Below, one piece after another: positions 10,991 through 21,028 of a stretch of DNA of 64,000 nucleotides. Source of the DNA: Aradus depressus (taxonomy: Eukaryota; Arthropoda; Insecta; Hemiptera; Aradidae); NCBI GenBank assembly GCA_963662175.1, contig OY759215.1, positions 47,819,213 through 47,883,212 on the forward strand, read 5' to 3'. Each line of letters opens with the position of its first letter. Position 1 is the first letter of the stretch. Made by a program: the position numbers and the translations under genes. The notes beneath the pieces were generated by a model. The model was not told the origin of the DNA, did no database searches, and saw nothing but the letters and a program-made list of their open reading frames with translations.

Positions 10991-11073
10991 GTTTCATGAA
11001 GATCCGTCCAGCCGTTTGGGCGTGATGCTGGAACAAACATACAAACAAACCCCGTTTCAGCTTTATTTATATA

Positions 11074-11840
11074 GATTAGCAGCCAAACCTGCCAAAGTGA
11101 AGGCTTAACTTTAAAACCCTAAAAACTTCCAATTAAAAGAATATATCGTCGAAGAACAATATATTGATTCAGAAGCCCATAAGTAAGATTTTTTAACAAA
11201 CAGAAGCTGTAATTTATTTGAAAAATAATTTCACAACAGAAATTACTCCCTGGAATGACCTCAAAATGGAAAAAAGTGTTGAATACTTTACTACGGTGAA
11301 TGGGTAGTAAGCGAAGTAATTGAAGGAGGAATCTCTCACTCATGAAATCTATTTATTTGAATACTGACCGGGGGAGGATGTTTAAACTGCACTGAGGGCA
11401 GCTGCGGATATTGCTACCCCCGGTTGAACCTACAAATCATGAGACCCTACATGCTCCCACCCCTAATATCTGTTATAAATTTACATAAAGATTAATAGTT
11501 TTGGTACTCTCTCTCATAACCTTTTTAGAAATAACTCTTCAACAGAAATTGGGTTTCGTATTTTCTACATAAAGTAACTGACTATGAAAATGTTTAGTTA
11601 TTACCTTGAGGAAAGGCTGTGGAAAAGTTGGACTTGTTTAAAAAAAATGTGTGAGTGACGACATACTTACGAGAAAATGTGTAAACATCTGCTTTAGTTA
11701 CAAAAATTTGTTGTCGTGCAATGATTTTGATTAAAATTTGTTTTATAATGTTACAATAAGAAAAGTAGTATGAGGAATTAAAATTTCAAATTTATTATTC
11801 TTCAATTTCTTTTATACAAGAAATTATAGGTTTGTAATCA
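11074..11840. other. No gene recognised
   Basis: AT-rich sequence beginning with TTAGCAG, possibly the decayed start of another composite repeat. The minus frame at 11119-11343 (74 codons) has no recognisable domain. Nothing else is supported. Confidence 0.4.
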
Positions 11841-11864
11841 AGAGCGGAACCGGGTTGTTCATCA

Positions 11865-11896
<32 letters not shown>

Positions 11897-12111
11897 AAAA
11901 TTTCGTTGACAGGTTGTGAACGAATGACATCCTTAAAGTCTGTGTACAAGACTGCAAGAGGTCCTTCGTGCATCAGTAGGACGTCTTTCCCAATTTAACG
12001 AGCATATTTCTTTATCCTTAACGAAACTGACTTATGAGCCTATGAGCTAGAAGGCGGAGGGGGGGGGGGGGGGGGGGTCATTTTGCTTCCCCCCCTTGTA
12101 TCCGCCACTAT
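11841..12111. mobile_element. hAT-like MITE with poly-G tracts, copy 1
   Basis: Right end CTTGTATCCGCCACTA and left end AGAGCGGAACCGGGTTG are approximate inverted repeats related to the CAGTGGCGGATCCAGG-type ends of hAT MITEs. The body (GCATATTTCTTTATCC, AACGAAACTGACTTATGAGC) recurs at 56249-56505. Two long G tracts (about 11867-11895 and 12058-12077) lie near the ends. No coding capacity. Confidence 0.6.
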
Positions 12112-12619
12112 TTGTGATAGCTAAAATAAGATATATACAACTGTGATTGTAGTGTCTAAATACCGCGAGAATACAGCGTTGATGGTACTTTTCGAATTTG
12201 TTGTTGAAATGCTTCGATTTGTATTCATTTGTAGATTAAGTTTGTCATTTAAAAATGAAATAAGCTGTTCGGTATCTCCTGAAATGGGTAAAAACATTAT
12301 ATCATTTGTTGTGACAATATGACAACAAATATATTTTCAGCAGTTATTATTATTATTAATATATATTAACAACAAAGTTATATATTGTCATATAATAATA
12401 TATTGAAATATTGTATATTATATTTTTTTAGATTTACTTACACTGCTATATTATTTTCTTTTACCAAAAATTTTATTTATTGTGACAAATTTAAGCTATC
12501 GAAGCATCATAACCTAAAAGTTTCTCGAAATTCCCATGTAAGCTCAACATGAAATTTCTGATAACTTTCCTTATTGCTGTCTATAGCGGGGAAAGTAGAA
12601 ACAAAAGGCAAAACTTATT
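12112..12619. other. AT-rich interval, nothing recognised
   Basis: No open frame with family features; short TA- and TAT-rich stretches around 12340-12430. Confidence 0.4.
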
Positions 12620-12825
12620 TTTTATTTATTTTTTTGCCTTATGTACGGTGCATATTAGCCATGTCAATGAGTTATTTAGTTATATTTACGACATCCATGG
12701 CCCCGGGAGGGAGTTCTATCTACGAAATAAAACTCACTCCCGGACGGGATTCGAACCCGCAAACCATGGTGAGACCATGCGACCAAAGCCCTACGCTCTA
12801 GCCCGCACGGCCACCATGGCTCCCA
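12620..12825 (-). mobile_element. tRNA-Leu-like SINE (family 2), copy 1
   Basis: On the reverse strand: a box A-like GTGGCCGTGCGGGCTAGAGC, a long variable-arm-like segment, box B GGGTTCGAATCCC, then GTTTTATTTCGTAGATAGAA, CCCGGGGCCATGG and a tail with AAAAAATAAATAAAA. The box spacing and long extra arm suit a class II tRNA (Leu/Ser) ancestor. Further copies are at 27611-27934 and 52131-52335. The plus frames at 12549-12833 and 12574-12801 are shadows. Confidence 0.8.
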
Positions 12826-13180
12826 AAACTTAGTTGTTTGAGTCAGTGAGCACTAAAATGGAATAAACTGATTGGGGATTGGCTGTGATGGACTGCTTAT
12901 TTTCGTCTAGCCTCTTTTGATTGGCTGATTGCCCGCCGCGACCTTGGCCACATATTGATTTCCAATGGTGGGGAATATTGCCACTAATGGAAAATTACTT
13001 TCCATTTCCACCAGGTCATTGTCCCAGTTGATATTCTTCTTATTTATAATTTGCTATAGAGACGTCTGTATATATTCTGATGTACTGTATTCATCTTGTG
13101 TGTACTTTTTATGTATTTGATTAATCTACAAAATCCTAAAAAATACTTTACCACTCTTTTCTGTTCTATAGTTAGTTTGT

Positions 13181-13418
13181 TATTGTGACTCATGAGCAGG
13201 CTTTAACTACGAGGTCATTTCGCTTACTAGAAGAGCGCTCTTTCGTCGCTCTGGTGGACATGAGGTCGGCTCTATTGTAGGAGTCCTCCGGGTTAATCAC
13301 CTAGGATAGGATTCATTAACGACTAACTGACATAGCACAGACTCGGTCCCATCCGAAGGACGGCGTCCTCAAGTTTGTCCCATCCCAGATAAAAACCGTA
13401 ACAGTCTCATCTAGGTTT
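13181..13418 (-). mobile_element. tRNA-derived SINE (family 1), decayed
   Basis: Reverse-strand copy: the 3' part GACTCATGAGCAGGCTTTAA, GAGCGCTCTTTCGTCGCTC and GGTGGACATGAG matches the family. The tRNA-like head near 13400 is degraded and box B is not clearly kept. Confidence 0.7.
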
Positions 13419-13624
13419 CTGTTCTATATAAAATGTGTCTATATAGAATCCTTAACTATATTTTTATCTTTCCAGCTGATTAACTAATTAATCGTCTAAA
13501 TCCAGGTTAGACCTAATAGATATTATCGCCCTAAATAACTTCCTTCCCTCCCAAATCCCTTCTTATTTCCTCTCTTTCTTCAGAACCATGTGCTTTATCT
13601 GATTTTTCTCCTATTTTCTGGTTT

Positions 13625-13906
13625 CGTCAAATCGTTTTCTCGAAACAAAAGTACCTTTCTCTAAATGAGGATAACAATAGTTTTAACTAAAAAATAGTAT
13701 TCATAAAATTGTATTCATATATGAACCACTGATGAAGCATTTGCGTTGAAAACAGTGGGAAAACAACCTTCGTTTTTCCAGAAATCGTTTTCTCGAAACA
13801 AAAGTACCTTTCTCTAAATGAGGATAACAATAGTTTTAACTAAAAAATAGTATTCATAGATGAACCACTGATGAAGCATTTGCGTTGAAAACAATGGGAA
13901 AACAAC
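13625..13906 (+). repeat. Tandem duplication of a Penelope-like terminus (deleted stem III)
   Basis: Two direct copies (about 13625-13764 and 13783-13906) share TCGTTTTCTCGAAACAAAAG, GTACCTTTCTCTAAATGAGG, and CTGATGAAGCATTTGCGTTG followed by AAAAC and AGTGGGAAAACAACC. Compared with the foldback element at 48012-48070, the segment between two AAAAC repeats is missing. This removes the self-complementary stem III of the hammerhead-like motif. It looks like a microhomology deletion fixed before the duplication. Confidence 0.55.
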
Positions 13907-14839
13907 CTTTTTTTTATTTTAATTGGGAAAGTAGCTACTTACATGGCGTTGTCAGCCTCAAGAAAAAATAAATAAATATATATATTAAAGATAGGAGTAC
14001 CTTCATTCCTGTTTTTTTTTAGTTGTTCTAGAATATTTTATTAATCGGGCTTGGGTTTATTTTTTTTATTTATTTATTATAAAAAATATTAATGAATATA
14101 ATATCATGTGTTAGTGGTGTGAAGTGGTAGAACAATATAAGAACTTAATTCAGTGTACAGAAGTGCTAACCTTGGGGTCGAGAGAGGGGCTGATAACCAA
14201 TTCAGACAACCGGAATCGGACTAACCCAGCAGATCCCCATCTCATAGTAAACTTGCAAATATCGTATGTTAAAGCCAAGAATATCGAAAGGAGTTTTGAG
14301 TTAGAAATTTTAATTGTAAAATATAACCTACCAATGACCAAGGAAGTGAGTATCTAAGTCACATATAAGTTAGTGTTGGTCCTGCCTATGAAAATATCCT
14401 TAATTTTAACTTCTCAATTGGTTAGATCAAGTAGCCCTGAGAAGGATCGAGGACCAGTAAGTCTTGACATTTCCCAGCTGGTCTGAGGTACAGCAGCATT
14501 CTTGGAAGATCGGGTGACTGTGGGTCGGGAAGCATTTTCTCTAGAGCGGCTGGAGGACTGGTGGAGCTATCTGATGTTGGTTGGCACAGCACCGAGGCTC
14601 TCTGGCGCAGTTGAAACATAACTTCTCCGATGGCTGCTCTTCAAGATGGGGCTTAAATAAACTTTCACAACCGTCACAAGTGAAGTACATATTGCTAAGA
14701 GGTACCCTCTCCTTATGGTTATCCGTGTCAGGCTATGCTACGCCAGCCTGCCATAACTACTACTCCTCCCTGCTCAAGATCGTCAATGATTCGTTGACAT
14801 TTGTGAAAAGTTAGTAACAATATTTCATAGTTTGGCTAA
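13907..14839. other. No gene recognised
   Basis: Frames at 14124-14357 (plus, 77 codons) and 14422-14619 (minus) carry no motif that I recognise. A short inverted run of T/A-rich sequence lies at 13980-14100. No promoter or splice logic is evident. Confidence 0.35.
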
Positions 14840-15232
14840 TCAATCCCGTTCAGAGTCAAATTATGGCAAAATTCAGAAAACTTACAAATTGCTTACGTTA
14901 TTAATCATATTATAACTGCCACTATCTTAAATGAGTAATTTAGAAAATTCGCTCTAAGAGTATTTCTTAAAGGACTGCGAGAGCCTCTTGGTTTTTTAAT
15001 GGCTACTAAAAACCCAGCAGATTTAAATGAAGCATTAAACACTCTAACTAATGATTACCAATTTAATACCTCACACAATCTAAATATTACGATGCAAAAT
15101 AAAATCCTCCGTTTTTTATTTTCATTCAAAAATTATAGTTGTGATTTTTTAAATAAAAGCCCCCAGGAAGTCCAATGGATTATCCTATTGTTCAACACAA
15201 CTCTAACCAAGCTGAACGTTATCAGTTCATAA
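14840..15232 (+). pseudogene. LTR-retrotransposon Gag-like fragment
   Basis: Translation reads through FALRVFLKGLREPLGFLM (from about 14947) and continues MATKNPADLNEALNTLTN to the stop at 15230-15232. The FLKGLREPL...A.KNP..L.EAL pattern is characteristic of retroviral-type Gag in gypsy-like elements (F..GL.P.L......P..L..A). Upstream, NSENLQIAYVINHI (about 14870) fits the preceding Gag helices but is separated by a stop. No zinc knuckle, pol or LTR is found nearby, so this is an isolated 5' gag relic. The ATG at 14999 is internal. Family is inferred from the motif only. Confidence 0.5.
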
Positions 15233-15234
15233 CT

Positions 15235-15272
15235 AGACCTGACGATGGTGTAAGGCCGAAACCGGTAGTTTT
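15235..15272 (+). ncRNA. Hammerhead-ribozyme-like core, family 1
   Basis: CTGACGA (15239-15245), one unpaired T, stem II GGT/GCC (47-49 with 55-57), GAAA (15258-15261), and a self-complementary ACCGGT (15261-15266) giving a GTA cleavage triplet. Flanking AGAC (15235-15238) can pair with GTTT (15268-15271) as stem I. The order matches a type I hammerhead. The extra T after CTGANGA is not in the textbook core, so activity is uncertain. The palindromic stem III would act best as a dimer. Confidence 0.45.
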
Positions 15273-15278
15273 ATACAC

Positions 15279-15349
<71 letters not shown>

Positions 15350-15440
15350 TTAGTGGAATAGACAATATTTCAAAAATAAGTTTGTTTTATTTATTTATTA
15401 CAAGTTTCCGTAATATGTCCGCGTTCCACAACTTAGAAGT
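15236..15440 (+). mobile_element. Penelope-like terminus, family 1, with (TA)n
   Basis: Starts with the CTGACGATGG...GGCCGAAACCGGTAG motif, continues into a long (TA)n tract, then TTTAGTGGAATAGACAATAT and an AAGTTTGTTTTATTTATTTA tail, then TTACAAGTTTCC. The same tail occurs reversed at 39254-39325 and 46617-46665, and a decayed copy lies at 53610-53700. Association with Penelope-like elements is from the known hammerhead-bearing ends of that class. Confidence 0.5.
15286..15347. repeat. (TA)n microsatellite
   Basis: About 30 TA dinucleotides in an uninterrupted run inside the Penelope-like terminus. The related copy at 39309-39322 has only a short TA run, so it expanded in this copy. Confidence 0.95.
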
Positions 15441-15524
15441 TGATAAAAAAAACTTGTCAAATCAAATCTCTCTCTCCAAAATCAATCGACCGTTTGTTCT
15501 AAAAATCAATAATTGACTTATATA

Positions 15525-16850
15525 TAGAGGCTTCTGAATCCTCATAAGCTTTTGTGTCGATACATTCATTACATTGACTAGAGCCCCCGCTAATCCCTCC
15601 CAAACCCCCCACCGCTTTTCTTTGGCCGATTTGCTTGAAAATCAATGAGTGTCGTCATTACGGGGTTCTGAGAACATATATGAAATTTCATGTCAATACA
15701 TGCATTCTATCAGGAGTTATCAAGTCCACTTACAGACACAAATAGACATAATTTTTACTTGCCCAGTTATACAGAATCGATCACGATGTGGAATTTTCAA
15801 CGGAATTTAATGTTTTCCGACCTCATGATTCCAAAAATTAAAAAAAAATAATCTGTCACTCTGTGGATCTGTGAATGTGTCTGTGGCAAATTGACCAAAG
15901 GGAAGGGGAGGATGAGGGGAGAGCATTAACACAAAAACTCTAATAACTGCCGCTGTAATGAATCTATAAACCCGAATTTTATAAGTACAATAGACTCTCC
16001 CTTATCCGGCGTTGCCGGGACCGACGTGAAGCCGGATAACAGAAATCATCAATTAATGAGAAAAAATGAATCAATTAAAGCATAAAAAAAAGTGTTTTTA
16101 GGTGAGCTAAGGAATAAAACACGTATGTATTTTGTTGATTAAATTGACATTTATTAAATTGACAAATATGTACATATTGAACATTGATTTATTATATGTA
16201 CATATATTTATTCAAGCATTAAAATTTTTTTTTGAAATCTGCGTTTAATTAAGTGAAGTAATAAAATATTGTATTAGCGTTCCCTTCATTATAAATACAA
16301 TGTACATATGTACAATAAAAATACATAAAAGATTCGTGAGTCACAGAATTATTATGTGCTCGTAAATACACGTGGATCATATAATTGAAAATTTAATAAT
16401 TGAATGTTAATTTTAGTTTACCAAATTTTATATTATTTTACGAGCGCCGGTTAACAGAACGCCGGATAAGGGAGAGTCTACTGTATATTCAAAGCCTTAC
16501 AACGATGACACCTGTTAGCTTTTAGTGGAATCAGACATAGTAGAGGGAGGAATCAGAGGGGCTCAACTACAAAACCCTAATAATTGCCGACGTAATGAAT
16601 GTATTGACACAACATTTAGTACGAGGATTTAGTAGCCGCTATGTAAGTCAAATATTGAGTCTTAGCACAAACGGTCCGTTGCTTTTGGAGTGAGAGCGAA
16701 AACGTAACATGAATATGAATGACGTTGAATAACAACTTCGAATTTCTGACCGATTACATAACTTACTCCATACAGCTGCGGAAGTAAAACATCCAAATCT
16801 CATCTCAACGCCTTGGAAGTTGAATAACATGCCCAATTAATTACCTACTG
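15525..16850. mobile_element. Long-TIR dispersed repeat (CCCAGC family), copy 1, with nested MITE
   Basis: Left inner end reads GCCCAGTTATACAGAATC with GAATTTTCAACGGAATTT (15770-15830). The right end at 16733-16790 (CGAATTTCTGACCGATTACA, TACAGCTGCGGAAGTA) is its inverted form. Internal units repeat a ~115-bp pattern around AATAACTGCCG...AATG.ATTGACA. A pogo-like MITE (15988-16483) interrupts it. The preceding 15525-15761 is another unit in reverse orientation. Other copies lie at 17160-18000, 22690-23130, 39040-39250, 43915-44600, 55278-55352, 57690-57780, 58140-58390 and 63380-64000. Confidence 0.6.
15988..16483. mobile_element. pogo/Tigger-like MITE
   Basis: 496 bp with terminal inverted repeats CA(A/G)TAGACTCTCCCTTATC extending through CCGGCGTT, flanked by TA on both sides (15986-15987 and 16484-16485). 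CTCTCCCTTATCCG-type ends and TA target duplication are typical of pogo/Tigger elements of the Tc1/mariner superfamily. The interior is AT-rich without coding capacity. Ends differ by few bases, so it is moderately young. It is nested in the long-TIR repeat, whose sequence resumes after 16485. Confidence 0.85.
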
Positions 16851-17159
16851 ACTCACGAATCAAGGTTTATGAAGGAACGCAGCCCTGAACAAAGGTCGGA
16901 TATAAGCAGCACCAGACAATCTAAATTCTTCATTGTTTACATAACCTTATTAAAAATGAAAACGAACCCTTTTCAGGGTTAATATAGGTAGAACCCTGTC
17001 AAAGACAGATATTCCTCTCTGTAGTCTGGCCCTGGAGAGATCCTTTCAACATGTCGCATATTTTATCCCCTTCAATATAATGAAAACAATACCAAAGATT
17101 TATTATACTTCAGTAAATATAATATTAAAGCCTTAACTAGATTAATCAGAATATTATAA

Positions 17160-17340
17160 ATAATTTCTTAAGGTCACCCTTATAGACACAAACAAGGGGT
17201 TTTATCACCCTCTTCTGTTCATATTCTTTTCTTTTGACGATTTGGATGAAAATTAATAGTTATCATCCTTAAGGGATGTATAATTAAAAAAATAAATGTC
17301 ATATCGATACTTTCATTACATCATCAGCTATTAGAGCTTT
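17160..17340. mobile_element. Long-TIR repeat fragment
   Basis: Contains the ~115-bp internal unit in reverse orientation (GATTTGGATGAAAATTAATA, CTTTCATTACATCATCAGC). It is separated from the similar piece at 17779-18000 by the RTE remnant, so the LINE probably inserted into the repeat. Confidence 0.45.
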
Positions 17341-17355
17341 TGAGCTAATCCTCCC

Positions 17356-17778
17356 CTAATCCCTCCTTTCTTGTAGAACCTGGCCTTCCGCAACGATTTT
17401 CCGCCATTCTTCTCTATCCTCGGCCTCCCGTTCGTTCTGAGGTCGTCCTCCAGCCAACATAAGCGGGGTCTTCCTCTTCTTCTTTGTCCTCCCGGGTGTC
17501 CCTTCAGTATCCTCCTCGGCAATCTGTCTGGTTCCATCCTCTGTAAATGCCTCAACCATCGCAGTTGCCCATGCTTCACTAAGGCCACCAGGTCCGGGCT
17601 CTTGTACAGGTCCCTCAGCTCCCTATTGGACCGTATCTTCCATCTATCCCCCTCTGGAGTAGGGCCGTACATCTTCCTCAATTCCTTCCTCTCCCACGTA
17701 TTGAGTAGTCGTCCCTCCTAGTCAGGACCCAGGTTTCACTCGCATAAGTGAAGACCGGTGACAGGACTGTTTTATAAA
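17356..17778 (-). pseudogene. RTE-like LINE pol C-terminal remnant
   Basis: Reverse-strand translation gives LIYKTVLSPVFTYASETWVL (from about 17775), then after a frameshift LNTWERKELRKMYGPTPEGD, LVALVKHGQLRWLRHLQRME, a KGHPGGQRRRGRPRLCWLEDDL run and, after another frameshift, EDREEWRKIVAEGQVLQE before the stop at 17356. The order (YKT..PVLTY.SETW, then ER..LR..YGP, then RRLRW.GHL.RM, then GRP...W.DD, then DREEWR) is that of the region behind the RT domain in RTE-type elements of arthropods. At least two frameshifts make it dead. The upstream RT and endonuclease are missing (5' truncation). Confidence 0.85.
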
Positions 17779-18000
17779 TTAGGGGGTTCTGGACACATAT
17801 ATAAAATTTCGGGTCACACATTTATTCTAACGGGAGTTATCATACACACAGAATACGCACATAAACATAGACTGACAGGACATTTCTACTTCCCCAGCTA
17901 TACGAAGTATAGGAGAAGTTATGTAATCGGTCCGAAATTCGATGCAGAGTTTTCAACGGAATTTCATATTTTTCGACCATCTGTTTCAAAATAGAAACTA
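17779..18000. mobile_element. Long-TIR dispersed repeat, copy 2 fragment
   Basis: Contains TACTTCCCCAGCTATACGAA (about 17887), then AAGTTATGTAATCGGTCCG and TTTTCAACGGAATTTCAT, i.e. one clear end of the family with its inverted-repeat sequence, and the repeat body 17779-17880 in opposite orientation before it. Confidence 0.6.
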
Positions 18001-18046
18001 ATATATAGATAATAATAGAATGGAATAATAGCAATATCTGGGACGT

Positions 18047-18402
18047 AGGAGCCTGGTATGTCATGTACTCGTTAAAGATCCCTACTCTAGGTAACTATTC
18101 CTAAGCAGACGAAATATAGGACTCGCATCGTCGTGCTCATGTCCACCATAGTGAAGTAAGCAGCAACATATACACTAACCAAGAAAAACAGGCGTTACTC
18201 CCGCCTTTCCATTTATTTGTTGTGTACTTTATCTCAATCATATGCAAGAACACGTAAAATAATTAAAATGTTTACCCTTGATGAATAACCCTGTTCATCA
18301 GGGAGGTGAATAATAGTCCCTCTACGTCGGGCTCTTGTCTGACTCTGGTAGTAGGCGATATGACCTTGTTAGAGCTTGGGCATGAGTCCCAATAACTAAC
18401 TA
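18047..18402 (+). mobile_element. SINE family 1, two partial pieces
   Basis: 18047-18160 matches the middle of the SINE (TACTCGTTAAAGATCCCTAC, GTGCTCATGTCCACCA). 18309-18402 matches the 3' end (CTCTGGTAGTAGGCGATATG, GGGCATGAGTC). About 150 bp of unrelated sequence separates them. The tRNA-like head is absent. Confidence 0.6.
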
Positions 18403-19659
18403 TTCCAGGGTATAATATACCAGATGTAGCCTGGGTATAATATACCATAATGTAGCCTGATCAGAATATATTATATTCTGGTCAGGCTACACTAGCATTT
18501 GATCATTGGTATAAGAGTCATCCCTCTCCAAAGTTCTGACCATTGGTCAATCTTCAGAAGACTTTTTCATAAATACTCACGGCCCGGTAGAGGGCAGAAG
18601 ACAAACCCCTATTTTCTTCGAGTTTTACTCAAACATTTAATTTATCAAAAGACATATTTCCCACAAGTTTTCTGGTAAAAATATTCTTCTGTTGTTTCTC
18701 TCGGCCCAACATCCTGGACTTTACAACGGAAGGAAAAACAATTTTTTTGGTGAGTGCCTAGGGTCATGGTGTCTTTTGTGGTTGGTCATACAATTCACTG
18801 ACTACAATCCTGTGCCAACTCATCCATTTCCCTTTTATCTAGAGCTAACCTATTGAAAAGTCGGCCTCCATCGGTAGATTCAGCCTGCGTTTTCCCCTTT
18901 TTTTTGTTGAAATTTCCACGCTATTCCTTTTCATGGACTTTCCAGAACTCAAATGGTTCTACAATAGGTTATATATGAATGTTGGGACAAAGTTCCTCAC
19001 AAACCCAACTAAACAAAGAGTGAAGCCGAAGCTAGTATCACACTTGTGGTTGACTTTGAGTATGACGTTTTGAAAACAAGAAATAAAACATATGTTAATA
19101 CCACGGCATATGAGGGGGGGGGGGGGGCGAGGAAAATGGAATTTTCTAAATTTGAACTCCTATATCACTGACTGTCTCTAGTTTATTTATTGTTGTTAGC
19201 ATTAATATTTTTGAAAACCTGCATAGATGCTGTATACACCTTTGAGGGGAGCTCAATTTCTATGGTCGGATTGTGGCGTATAAAAACATTTGGGTGGCTG
19301 GCGGTTTTATATATAAAACATATAAACCTCTTGTGGCATTAATGGACTGTATGATTAATACCTATATGGAAAACGTATGGTGACTTGCCCGAAATTCCAT
19401 TGATACTGCAGATGAGGAGAATTCTCCAGCTAAAATAAACATTGGCCAATGGTCATTAATAGCTAGATACACTCACAAACCTGGATCTGCAATAGTTGTC
19501 TATTTCAGATGACAAGTCTGGATGCAGCATGAGGCAGAAAATGTTAAACTGTATGGAAGCTAGAAATGAAACGGGTGTTTGTATGTATATGCGATTTGAA
19601 AGTTGTGAGCGCTCTACCGCGAAACGATTCTAGCGATGAACTTGAAATTTGGAATGAGA
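18403..19659. other. No gene recognised
   Basis: Includes a small direct repeat GGGTATAATATACCA (about 18410-18450) and an inverted ATATTATATTCTGGTCAGGC segment near 18465-18490. There is also a 15-base G tract near 19114. No coding frame with family features. Confidence 0.4.
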
Positions 19660-20350
19660 ACGTCGCTTATACTAACTTAGATCTGATTGAATTTTGGCTG
19701 AAATCGGAAGAAAATTGAGACCTAATCCAAAATCTTTTCAAGTAAAAGTTGTAGAAAAGACTGAAATACATATTTTATATGAAATACAAAATTTTTTTAG
19801 GTCGTCCAGTTTTCGAGATAAATGCCGAAAACCGTTCTAAAATGTAGTTTTGAAAGACATATTTTTAGATGTTTCCTTGATTTACCCGAAAACGGTTAGT
19901 CCTCTCGAAAACTTGGTTCTTTCCAAAAATGTTCCTTATTAAATTTCCAATCGCCATTGCCTGAGATTTGAGATAAAATCAATACGACAATAGTTATAGC
20001 CCCTCAAACAATCAAAAAAAAAATTACCGTAGAAAATATTTCACAATAATGTTTAATTAAAGTTAAAGAAAAAAGTAAAATATATTTGATGTGGCTATTA
20101 AAGGACTTTCTTATTCCAACCACGGTTACAGATCTCTTTACCTCCCTCTTCTCAACATCTTTTCATACTGGAATTACCGTGTATCAGAGAGTCACTCTCA
20201 GAATTACGCTAGACAATGAAATACCGTTGAGGACAACTCAATACATTGATGTACCCAGTAATAAATGATTTTGAGATGGGGGATGGAGAGAGAGAGAAAA
20301 AGTGATCTTTAGGCGAGTTAGTATAAGAATGTCCTGTAATGACCACATCA
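19660..20350. mobile_element. Composite block plus palindromic MITE (GGACTTTCTTAT family), copy 1
   Basis: The MITE spans 20087-20350 with inverted ends TGATGTGG..ATTA.AGGAC.T TCTTAT over about 34 bp (right end 20317-20350). The block before it (19660-20086) carries AACTTAGATCTGATTGA, TCCAGTTTTCGAGATAAATG and CCGAAAACCGTTCTAAAATG. This block recurs next to other MITE copies (37770-38120, 56895-57190) in reverse, which suggests one larger repeat. No coding capacity. Confidence 0.65.
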
Positions 20351-21028
20351 CATATTTTCTCTTTCTCACAAATATGATAATTTTTTTATTATTATAATAA
20401 TGTAAAAAGAGGTTAGGAATATATTTTTTTTTCTAAAATGAGATTATAAAATAATTCCTCTTTCAGCTATTAGGGTCCGTCATTAAGGAAGGTTTTTAGT
20501 ATCCTAATGAAGGTAATTAAGAACGCGTTTAACCTTTACTGCAATAACATTAAGAAAGAAGAAGAAAACAAAAATGTAATGCAAAAAATCAGAAGAGCTT
20601 TTAGAGTTTAATACTTTTCATTGTGATATGGGTATGAGTTCTGAGAAGTGAGACTCGACTTAAATCCGTTTTAATACAAAAGGGAAAAGTTTAAACCTTT
20701 ATAATATTATATGGTTGTCTTGTAGGGACTCCACCATTGTGCTGCAAGAGATGGAAGTGGGTCTTATTAGGTTCTTTAAGGGCGGATCAAGGGAAAAGGG
20801 GCAGAGATGGATATGAGCAAAAAGAAGGAGAAAATGGAGGAATGGTTGTTGGCCAATCATGGCTTGGGGATCTCACAGGTGAGTTGTCCGAACTGTTCAT
20901 TCTTTACCGAGTTTTCCGGTAGCTCTGGATGTTCTTCAAGGATTCTCTTCTTTACTTTAGTTTAGTAGTAACTGGGTTACTAGACTTTTAGGGGGTACAC
21001 CAATTGCATGAAATCAGATCAAATTACA
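20351..21028. other. No gene recognised
   Basis: AT-rich; the 61-codon frame at 20737-20922 has no recognisable motif. Confidence 0.35.

Larger units (their letters stand above)
8465..11073 (+). mobile_element. Composite dispersed repeat, copy 3 (5'-truncated)
   Basis: Same module order as copies 1 and 2, but the CTAGCAG start is absent and the copy begins within the 33/66-bp array after the SINE-derived block. It ends with the ACAAACAAACCCCGTTTC segment and TTATTTATATAGA at about 11073. Confidence 0.65.

Noticed and set aside
12549..12833. 94-codon plus-strand frame
   Set aside because: Overlaps the reverse-strand tRNA-Leu-like SINE; its C-terminal half is antisense SINE sequence.
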